DNA from: Nissolia schottii
Taxonomy: Eukaryota > Streptophyta > Magnoliopsida > Fabales > Fabaceae
NCBI GenBank assembly: GCA_003254905.1
Contig: QANU01027813.1
Location: 14,396 to 78,395, forward strand
Direction of reading: 5' to 3'
Length of the DNA stretch: 64,000 nucleotides
How positions within the stretch are numbered: the first letter of the stretch is position 1; every line of letters begins with the position of its first letter. Shown one piece after another: positions 23,424 through 33,900 of this stretch. Below the pieces are notes generated by a model, which was not told the DNA's origin, made no database searches, and was given only the letters and a program-made list of their open reading frames with translations. Made by a program: the position numbers and the translations under genes.

Positions 23424-25560
23424 GTTAGTGTGACACCCTAGCTAGCTGCTTACGCATAAGTCATAAGTAATGCTCACTAGTTTGTTATTTGCTTTGGTTG
23501 GAATACCTTTAATCCTATATTGCCTTTGAAAATATTCTTTTACAGAAAATATGGGGATCAACACCAAAATCACCCCATCCTATCTTACCTTTTCCAAGGT
23601 TCTAATTAAGTGTAGTTGGTGTTGGAACGACAGAGTCATGCTTTACCCTTGCTACTATGCTTTCTTGGCACACGTCTCATTTCTTTCTATGAAGTTTCTT
23701 GGGGTCAAAGATACTGAATTGAGCTCGCTCTCCCCAAACTCCATAGAGAGCATACCAAGATACACATCAATTTTAGTACAAGATATCTTGAGGAAAGTTC
23801 TCCCTAAGATTATTGGAGTTTGGCCACCTGGTGCTTCACTTGCCATCTCAAGAATAAAGTAATCGATTGGGAATATTAATCTCTGCACTTGTACCAACAC
23901 ATCTTTAATGACCCTTGCAGGCTTAATCGTGCGTCTATCTTCCATCTGAATAACAAGTTGTGTCTGCATCAGTGGCCCTAGTCGAAGGGAGTTATAGACT
24001 GAGAGGAGCATGACATTAATAGCAGCACCTAGATCAATCAGGGCATGCTCAAATTGGGTTTGTCCAATATCGCAACTAATGGTAAACATCCCTGAATCTG
24101 AACATTTTTTTGGCATAGGTCTGATTATTACAAAGACATTCCGACAATAATTCACCTATTTAGCCCCTTTTATTCTCTTCTAGTACGTACACCATTCTTT
24201 TAAGAGCTTGGCATACTTTGGGATTTGGCGAATCGCATCAAGAAGGGGTATGTTTACCTCAAACTTTTTGAAGATATACAGAATCTCCTTCTCTTCCTCT
24301 GGGTTAGCTCAGACCTTGTGGTTTGGTGTCTTGTAAGGGAAGGGCAAAAGAATAGGTTTCTCCTTCCCTTGTTCAGGTGGTCCCGATCATGTGTTGCATT
24401 TGTCTTCACCTCCAGTATTCCCTCTAAACTCTTCACCTCCAACGTTCATGTTAAAGTCTTCATAGTCTTCCACCTATTCCCTGTCGTCCTCCTTGCCCTC
24501 TGCAGGGTGAACAACTATACCAGACTGCAAAAACATGGTGCTCACATTTGCCGTCGGATTTGGTACAATCTGGGAAATGGGTGAAATGAGCCTGTTGCTT
24601 ATGAATTCCTGATTGTGTGTAGCTCACTTTTTATCTCCAATATATCATCCTTATGTTTTCTCTGTGATGCCTACATTTCCTGCCTCATCTTGACTAATTC
24701 TTACATCATGGGCCCCTCAGAGGTGGGGGTCGTCGGTGGCGGTAGTGGGAATTAGAGAGGAGCAAGCGACTAGTAAAATTGTTGTTGCTGTCTCTGTGGA
24801 AGGGGTACATATCTCTATGGTTTCTGTTGGTATTGTGGGGCCTATGATTGTGGATTAAGAACATTGGAGATGTTACTCCACCTGAAGGCTAGGTTGTCCT
24901 TCCAGCCTAGCTTATAGGTGTTTCTATATGGGTCATACCTTGACTGGTTAGACTGATTACCAGGTTTCCCTCGAAACATCGCTACAACTGCATATGCTTA
25001 TTCCTTGAGGATCGAACATTGTTTAGGGGGAAGGGGGATTCCATCAGGACAAAGAGCACAATCCACGTTTGCCACAGCCACTTGGGATTTGTGCCCCATA
25101 GCCATAACACTTATCATATCTGCCAGTTTGTCAACTTTTTTGTGTCAAGGCAACCATCTCGCTAGCTGAAGGTTCAGTAGTGACTTCATATACTCCCTTG
25201 AGAGACTGATAGCCCTAACTTCATGTTGTGAATATTCTGCCATCTCACTAATTAACTATCTGGCTGCTCCTTAGGTGTTTTATGGTTTTTCAAAATTCCT
25301 CCATCGGTCGAATCAATCCATTTTCGATCCATATAAGTGAGGCTTTCATAGAAGTGCTCCAAGAGTTACACTTCGGTGAACCCATGTTGGGGACACATGT
25401 CGCACAATCCCTTGAATCGCTCCCAATAATCACTCAAGGTCTTGTCATTCTTCTGGAGGATTTCAAATATTTCCTTCTTAATGGCAGATACTTTATTAGC
25501 AGGGAAGTATTTCTCAAGGAATAGTAGCTTCATTCTGAGCCAACTATTGATAGAATATGG
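23424..25560 (-). mobile_element. Broken Ty3/gypsy (Athila/Tat-like) fragment
   Basis: On the minus strand, 23655-24155 encodes a stretch typical of the retropepsin region of plant Ty3/gypsy elements, with segments such as INVMLLSVYNSL, DVLVQVQ and IILGRTFLK. The sequence at higher coordinates (about 24200-25560) has the character of a decayed gag region. Reverse transcriptase, RNase H and integrase are not seen, so the element is truncated. An LTR-end-like motif (TGTGACACCCTAGC) lies at about 23431. The piece is broken, with several interruptions, and probably old. Confidence 0.65.
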
Positions 25561-25574
25561 AGCTTGTGTAAATC

Positions 25575-25835
25575 GCTTAAAAAGTTTGTGTAGTCCAATT
25601 AAAAAAGTTTGTGTATAATTGATATGATTTGTAGTTATGATTGATCCAAAAATATTGAATGATAATTAATTATTTGTATAAGTTTGTTTTGATGTTTGTT
25701 TTTATGTTCAAGAGTCTGTGTATATTGTTACCAAATTTTGAAATTGGTTGATGTATTTATTGTTTATACACATAAAACTGTGTATCGTTGTTATAAAGTT
25801 TGTGTAGTACTTCGTAAAAGCTTGTGCGGGGGGAG
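25575..25835 (+). repeat. Second field of GTTTGTG units
   Basis: AAAAAGTTTGTGTA and close variants occur at about 25578, 25603, 25797 and 25818. They are of the same type as the field at 2190-3015, and both fields are followed by a GAGAGAGTGT-like block. It is non-coding and adjoins the gypsy fragment. Confidence 0.5.
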
Positions 25836-25839
25836 AAGT

Positions 25840-27460
25840 GTGGACTGTTTTAGTCAGATAGTACGCACACGTGCGAGATGACAATGAGGATCACGAATTA
25901 TATGAGAGAGTGTGTGATAGTTATAAAGTACAGAGTGATATCCATTTTTTATAAAATTGATGATAGCTATACGGTGCACACCAAAAATGGTGTACCCCAA
26001 CAACACTTATTTATTTAACTCTAAAAATGAACTAGAGTATCTGATTTAAAACTATGATAGAATAATAAATAATTTAAAAATATAACAACTTGTAACAATT
26101 AACTTCTAGATAGGATAGGAGCTTCATCATTTACATTTTAATAAGTAACATTGCTAGGCCTTCTGACTTCATGCAAAGAAAAAAAGACCATGTGGTGTCT
26201 GATAGATCCCTTTGAACTTTTGATGACAAGGAGTTGTTGCCTGTAAAGGGCAAGATATGAAAATCCAGTGTGAGATTGTGACAGAACGAGAGAACTTTGA
26301 GCTTTATTTATTCCATTTAACATGGAAAATGATATGAAGCACTGTTTGTGTGATTATGCAACACGCTTTGTACTAAGCTTTTTTTGGTGCAGAAAGAAGA
26401 AAAGTCAATTCAATGAGCATAGCTGAAGAAGCCTCATAGGAAAAGGACACAGAATCCATGAGTACCAAGAAGTGAATGGAAACACCAACTACTTGTATCA
26501 TGTGAGGTATTATCAAGAATGTTGTTGGAGTACATTTAATGCGTGTTCTTCGAACTTTTTTTATTGATTTATTTTTTATATAATATATTTTAAATCAATG
26601 ATTAATAATGTTAAAAGGACCGTGTAAGTATTTCTAATTATTTTGTACATTTCTGCTTAGTTGACAGAGAGAAAGTTGGGTAATAACTTTTTCTTGGAAA
26701 ATGAAAGGGGGAAAAATTCTTAACTCCCATCTAACGCAACAGAAAATATAGTTGTTTAGTCGTAAGCAGGTTGGCAATGTTTGGATCTGCAGGAAGTTAT
26801 GTTTGATGTTTGTAATGCAGAATGAAGAATAATGGTCATTACTTTATTCTTATTTTATTGGTAAGGAGCATTAAAGTGCACATCTTATTAGTTCACCAGA
26901 GCACCTTGTTTCGTTGTTCCTTGGAGAGGGAATAATTTAATGTGGGGGATCTAGCTGGTTTTACTAAACATTTTTGTCTGAAGATATGGTTCTTCACCTT
27001 AGTCCTTAGTTATATACTTAAATGTTCTTTTACTAAAATTTTTTGCTTAAAGATTGGGATGTTTAATTAAACGGAAACATTCGAACAGACGTTTTCAACA
27101 TGATTAGTCTCTCTTTTTTTAGTAGTATATTTGATATGAGTGGAAACAAGAGGAGAGCAAAGATAGTAATCATGAATTATAGTTAATATTCAGATTAAGG
27201 TCAAGATGTACTCATCTTTTATCATGTGCCATCTTGGTTGGATCACGATGTCCTTCCTTTAAAGAACATAAGGATCTTGATCCATTTTGATTCTGTTGAT
27301 TCAATTTGTAAAATTAAAATATGATAACAAACATAGTATGAACTTTTTAATGTGTGTTAGTGTTTCAAATCAAAGATTATTTCAGGTCCAAATTTGTTTT
27401 AGCCAAATAATTTAGCGCGAGTGTGTTTTTGATGAAATGGGAAAAATAAAAGAATCAGCA
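25840..27460. other. Gene-free stretch upstream of the kinesin
   Basis: No gene or structured element is recognised. The sequence is AT-rich intergenic DNA; its last few hundred bases probably include distal promoter sequence of the kinesin gene. Confidence 0.45.
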
Positions 27461-27467
27461 GAAGCAA

Positions 27468-27559
27468 AAGCAATCGGTTTTGATATATTATTTTGTTTAG
27501 TTGGATCATCATCATTCATCAATCTTCCTGCCTGCTAAAGCAATCGGTTTTGATATATT
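27468..27559 (+). repeat. 22-base direct repeat in the kinesin promoter region
   Basis: The block AAGCAATCGGTTTTGATATA, with a base or two of flank, occurs at about 27468-27489 and again at 27538-27559, with a 70-base period. It lies a few hundred bases upstream of the kinesin coding start. It could be a small promoter duplication; no known factor site is assigned. Confidence 0.7.
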
Positions 27560-27640
27560 TGTTAGCTTACAATATAATCAATGGACCCACATTAGTCACA
27601 GTGAAACATACGCTTCTAACACCCCCCCCCCACACACACA

Positions 27641-27942
27641 ATGCTTGAGCCTCCTCCCTCTTCAGCTGAGTGTCTGTGCTTCGAAATGGTCACCAACATC
27701 CAGAACAGGCCTACATTATCACTCACATCCACACCTCCAACCCCTTTAAAGGTACTCCTCTTTTCTCATTTCCCATTATTTTATTCCTATCTTCACCTCT
27801 GTACATTTTCTTCAGCTTCATTTAAAAAAAAGTGATCTTTTTTGTTTGGTTGAGGTTTTTCCTTTTTTTTTCCCAGAACATTGTGGGTGGTGATGAGCTT
27901 CTTCTCATAGACAAAGGGCAAGAAGAAATTGGAGCTGAGAAA
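27641..27942 (+). other. Probable kinesin leader, possible N-terminal extension
   Basis: A leader exon ending at 27751 (AAAG before GTACTC) and an acceptor at 27876 after a pyrimidine tract bound a 125-base intron. The frame from Met 27686 (MVTNIQNRPTLSL) continues across this junction into the kinesin frame. It is therefore either an extension of the protein or an in-frame 5' UTR. Remembered KATB and KATC proteins start at the later Met, which favours a UTR. A C11-type run followed by CACACACA sits at 27621-27640. Confidence 0.5.
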
Positions 27943-30900
27943 ATGGTGGGGACTCCCATTAATAATGGAAGAGCAGCAATTAGGCAAGCCTTCACGGTTG
28001 TAAATGGCGGCGGCCATGATCTTGGCCCTAATAGTGCTCCACCAAGCAATGCTGGATCGGATTATGGCATCATAGAGTTCACAAGAGAGGACGTGGAGGC
28101 ACTTCTAAATGAGAAAGCCAAAAGGAAGGACAGATTTAATTATAAGGTCAGTTGATGCATCTTAGTTTCTTGTTTGGATATTTGGATTTGAGATCAAATG
28201 AGATGTCGAGTTCAATGTGCAGGTGTTACTTAATCGCATGTTAACATTAAGCTCTGTGTATTTTTAGGAAAGATGTGAAAATATGATGGATTATATAAAA
28301 AGGCTTAAGGTTTGCATCAGATGGTTCCAAGACCTTGAGATGAGTTACTCACTACAGCAGGAGAAACTAAAGAATACATTGGAATTGACACAGCAAAAAT
28401 GCATAGAAATTGGTAAGTATGGCTATTTTTCATTCTTTGTCCTGTCCCTTTTGTTTAAGGAAAATAATCTGGTGGAGTTTGTTTAGTAAATGGTTTAGAT
28501 TTATTTGATTGCAGAGCTACTGTTAAAAATCAAGGAAGAAGAACTAAATTCAATTATTGCGGAAATGAGAAGGAACTGCACTTCTTTACAAGAAAAATTG
28601 ATCAAGGAAGAAACAGAAAGGGTGGTAAGATTTTATAGTTAGCTGAATTTCAAATTGTGAAAGAAATTTTGTGCAAAGGAACTGTCAATAATAAATTCTG
28701 TACTTTTGATCATCTTTGTAAAAACAAGGCTGCAGTAGAATCTCTTGAGAAAGAGAGAGAGGCTAGGATTAACATTGAGAGGTCGCATACTTCTCTGTCC
28801 GAGGACCTGGGGAGAGCACAACGAGAGATCCAAAGTGCAAACCAGAAGGTAAAATAAAAGTACAATTCCAATTCAACTAATTTCTTTTTCACTTTTAAAC
28901 TGTTGTTTTTTTTTCTGCCAGTCATGTCAGGAACCATACTAATATATAAATGTCTTCATCTATTTTTTTTTCTGCAGATATCGTCACTCAATGAGATGTA
29001 TAAACGGTTACAGGATTACATAACAAGCTTACAACAATACAATGGAAAACTTCACACAGAGCTTTCATCAGTTGAAGATGAACTTAAACGCGTCGAGAAA
29101 GAGAAGGCTACAGTGGTGGAGAACATCACCATGTTAAGGGGTCAATTAAGTTTGTCCATTGTGAGTTTAGTTTCAAGTGTGAACATTTTAAATTAGGGGT
29201 TCAAGTAGAGTATTTAAAAACTAAATACTTGCAGTCTTAGCAGATACATATAAGGCCTTTTGATAAGCTAAATAAAACTGGAAGCTGCAATTTTTATTGA
29301 TAAGGAAAAATGGTTAGGACGAATCTCATGAATCACTCATTCTTTCTCTTTTACTGGGGATGTTTAGATGAAAATGATACTTGTAGAACACATTGAATAT
29401 GATATATTTTTCAAACATCCTCTACATGTTTTTTTAAGTGACGGGACTATGTCTTCATTGTTGGCTGGCGCTACATTCTTTTTCTCCTTTATTGGCATTA
29501 CTACTTCATGCAGAGCAGATCTTACTGTTAAAAGAACTTTGGAGGAGGCTTTACTTTAAAAGTGAAATTTGTAGAGGTCTTGCGCTATTCGTTTGAAGGG
29601 ATTGAGTTTTGTTTAGTTTTGAATGAAGGATTTCTAATTAAGTAAATCTTAGGGACGATAGGTTTTAGTTAAACATTTGGCTATTGCCAAATATCACTGA
29701 TTCAATGAAACTGTACAGCGGCTCCAAGCGAACATTACCTGCAATGACAAAGGTTTGAATACTTGAGTCGTCATTTTAGAGAGGCTTTATCTAACCAACA
29801 CCCACAGCTTGACATTAGAGTGATTCTTAAGACAAAAAATAAAAAATAGCCATTGTTCATAAACGATGACTCTTCCATGATGAAGAAGCAAAGAGAAAAC
29901 TATGGCTCCCCCCAACCCACCTGAAACATTAATACATTGCTACATAGTTAGATGCTGTAAGGATTTGCTTTCCTTCTTTTCTAGAGGGGGAAAAAAAATA
30001 CTCTCCTAAAAAATGTTTTACCTTTTTGTATCTTTGTTTAAGTCCAATGACAATAACCTTGTCAGTGTTCTAAAGGTTGAGGACTGTTTTCCTATATAAT
30101 TTGTTTATGTTAAAGAAATAGCCATGAAAATAACCTAATAGATAGTGACATTAAGTTAATCCTAGATGACTTGGTGCTCTGATGGTTTTGATCTCGAGTT
30201 ATAGCAGGAAAAACGTTTTTTTGTATACCTAATTGCTCTGTGGATGCTAGTAGAGGACTGAAAGTGCTTATGTTGTGCCAATTTTAGCAGACTAAGTAGT
30301 TTCAAAAGGTTATGTCATTGTTTTCTATTTTATATATACACATTTAAAGCATAAGTAGTTGTGGTGGTTATAGATTTCTTGTTACCATTCTTCGTGAAAT
30401 TTCGGATGACCATAGTAACTGAACTTGATTTCTTTTTCTGCTGATCTTTTTGTAGTTTTGTCACCAAACATGTGACTAGTATACTACCCAGTTTCCTTGT
30501 TTCCTTTTATAGTCTTCTCAAGAAGAGGCCATAAAACAGAAGGATGCTCTGGCTAGTGAAGTTGCAGCTCTTAGAGGACAGTTGCAACAAGTAAGGGAAG
30601 AAAGAGACCGCCAGCTATCTCAAGTGCAAACATTGAGTTCTGAATTAGTGAAATTTAAAGAGTCTACTGAAAACTCCTGTACTGAACTCGACAACTTGAC
30701 GTTAAAAGCAAATGAACTGGAGGTTAGTTTGTATACCTCATTTCTTTCTTTATGTTAAATATTACATCGTCATGTTGTTTTGGAGTCATGAGATGTCGAG
30801 TTTCCTGCACAGGCAAAATGTTCTTTGAAAGACAATCAGATAAAGGCATTGCAAGAGCAGCTAGCAACTGCAGAGAAGAAACTGCAGGTAAGAAAGACAC

Positions 30901-33900
30901 GAGTTTTCAAAACAAAGTCTACAATGTTGGAGACAAAACCATTTGTGAAACTCCACCTAACAACATATACTTTTCAGAGAGTTGATCCTTGACATGGTAT
31001 TAGAACCTCAGTGATCAAGTGGGGAAGAGTTTGGTCATCAGCGGCTTGTTGCCCACATCTTTTAATAAAAAAATTTGGGAATTTTAGCATGTAAAATCGG
31101 TTAGTGTGTTGTCCAAGCATTGAGCACAAAGGGCTCTTGGGTGAGGAGTGTGTTCGATACTAAACAATTCATGAACCTCCAGATCTTATTATCTTTATCT
31201 TACATTACAATGGTTTGGTTATCTCTATCTATCTTAGTTCTTCCTTTTGTTAATCAACAGGTGTCTGATACATCAGTACACGCCACAAGGACTGAATTTG
31301 AAGGGCAACAGAAATTTGTGAGCGAGTTACAAAGACGCTTGGCAGATACAGAGTATAAACTTATAGAAGGGGAGAGGCTGCGGAAAAAATTACATAATAC
31401 CATTTTGGTAATTCACTCGGTCCAAAGGTATGTTGGAAATAAAAGTATCCATTATGCACATCTTAGTAATCTCAATTTTGACAGGAACTGAAGGGGAACA
31501 TTCGCGTATTCTGTCGAGTGAGGCCTTTGTTGCCTGATGAAAGTTGTAGCACAGAAGGCAAGGTTTTTAGTTATCCGTCGTCAATGGAAGCTTCTGGAAG
31601 GGGCATTGACCTAGCCCAAAGTGGTATATCTCTTGTGATAAATTCATTGGAGTTGTTCTGTTTATCATCTAATGATATTTTTGACTCATGTTGCTCTGGT
31701 TTTGTTTGTAGGCCAAAAACATTCTTTTTCATTTGATAAAGTATTTACACCCGAGGCATCGCAAGAAGAGGTTTTTGTAGAAATCTCACAGCTTGTACAA
31801 AGTGCTCTTGATGGTTATAAGGTAATCTCAAAGTTCTTCTATTGCCTCCTTCATTATGCTGTTACTCATTTCAAATTTTATAAACACATCACACGAACCA
31901 TCTTCATCATTTGCTAGTCAATTTTTGCAAAACAGAATTCTATCAAGACTTTATCTCTTACACTCAGTGTTGTGTTGCGTAGCATAGCATAGCATAGCAT
32001 CTGTTCCCTTATTGACTTGGGATTCTATTAGATTCTGACCTATCTGGGCAGGCAGTGTAATACACTTCTAGTGGATTTGTTGTGAGAAGTTTCATTTTTT
32101 ATTCTGCATCTCGACAAATCGATATACATCCATAATAGTTTACAATCATGGTTTCCTTAAATAAATTGATTGTTTTCTTTTTTAGGTTTGCATCTTTGCC
32201 TATGGTCAGACAGGGTCAGGGAAAACTTACACAATGATGGGGAGGCCTGGACATCCGGAGGAAAAGGGCTTGATACCACGATCGTTAGAACAAATATTTC
32301 AAACAAAGCAGTCTCAGCAACCTCAAGGATGGAAATATGAGATGCAGGTAACATAGAGCACTTTCTTGATTTCTTTCACTTTCACCCGTCATGGGCATGT
32401 GGAAGCCGGATTTGATCCCAGGAATCTTACATTCTTGTGTTTGGTAGAAGCGTAAAAAATATATTCTTGGGCATCTTATATTTTTAGGATGAAGAAAACA
32501 ACCCATTTTAATCCCACACCCCTCCCATCAGAATCTAACATTCCCATTGGAAGGGAATGTAATCTAAACAAACATGATTATCAAACTCGCGAGTTTAAGT
32601 AAACTCATGGAGCCTCTGTAAACTCGGATCGTAAACTCGTACGAGTTTACCTATTATTAAAAAAATATTAAAAAAATAATTTAAAAAATTATTATGCTAC
32701 AAAAATATATTTAATAAAACTTGAAATTCATAAATACTTTTAACTCCATAACAAAACACTAATAAAGATGAAATATATGAGTTTTAAGTTCAATTCATAG
32801 ATAATACATAATACATATGTTTGAACCAGAACATATCCTCCTCCACATAAACTTAATGAGAAGTAAAATCTATCAACGCAAGAGAGCAGTGGTGTATTGA
32901 GCAACCAACATAGCAAATGTATATAAAGAACAACGTCACTCATTCTTGAGAGAAGTAGTTTGCTTCGAGCTGACAGCAAAGAAGTCGGTGATGAGTTCGA
33001 GGGGCATGCCCTTTGTTTCTGGAACCTTCAAGAACACAAATATCTAGGAGATGGCACAAACAACAACATAAATATCAAAGATACCAGCGAGTCCCATAGT
33101 ACTGAGCATCACAGGAAGCGAGTATGTCATAATGATGTCTCCAATTCAGAACACTAAAGTACAGATAGCGATGCAGAGGTCACGCACCCTGGTAGAAAAG
33201 ATCTCTGAGCAAATGATGAAATGTATATGATGGATTAGCGACAAAGTACGATGACACTACGGAGTATGATTGCATGCGCAGCTGTAAAAAAAAAAAAAAA
33301 ACCCTCACTTATGGTAAACTCACGAACTCGGGAGTAAACTCGCGATTTTATGCGAGTTTACACGATTTTACCCTAGTTCAGCCGAGTTTACCCAGAAACG
33401 AGTTTACATGTAAGTCAGCTCGATTTTACTACCTAGGAACGTAAACTCGTACGAGTTTACGTTCAAATTGCCTCTGTTTACATTTTTTATTTACAAAATA
33501 ATTTTTTTCAAAAATAATTTTATTTAAAAATATTTTCCTTCCAAAAAAAATTTTCAAAATTTTTTTTAGAAATATTTTTTTAAAAAAAATTCAAAAGTAG
33601 GTTTTCCAAAAATAATGTTTTCAACTTTTTTTCAAAAATAATATTTTTTCAACAATATTTGCTTTCAAAATTATTTTTTTTCCAACAAATATTTTTCTTG
33701 CAAAATATTCCCGAGCATAAAATATTATTCCTTCTACCAAACGTTCCCAAAATTTCATACCCAAGAATATTATTCGTAGAAATATGATCCCCAAGACTAA
33801 GATTTCTAGGCTTAAAAAACTATTCCGTCTATCACATGCCCCAATCGTTGCTATGTGTATGATTTTTTAAGAAAATAGCCATTTTGGTTCATGGCCAAAA

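Larger units (their letters stand above)
32393..33842. mobile_element. Outer MITE-like element in kinesin intron
   Basis: The left end GGGCATGTGGAAGCCGGATT and the reverse complement of the right end GGGGCATGTGATAGACGGAA are partly alike. Both continue with AGAATCTTA/AGAAATCTTA-type and TTCTTGGG blocks, giving imperfect terminal inverted repeats. Inner flanks repeat TTTGGTAGAAG. The element fills most of the 1.84-kb intron 32348-34186 and encloses the TAAACTCG element. Target duplications are not evident. Confidence 0.45.

Noticed and set aside
29716-29751. Small exon-like block (CGGCTCCAAGCG...) in the long kinesin intron
   Set aside because: The kinesin reading frame and coiled coil join without it, and its peptide does not resemble the family sequence at this place.
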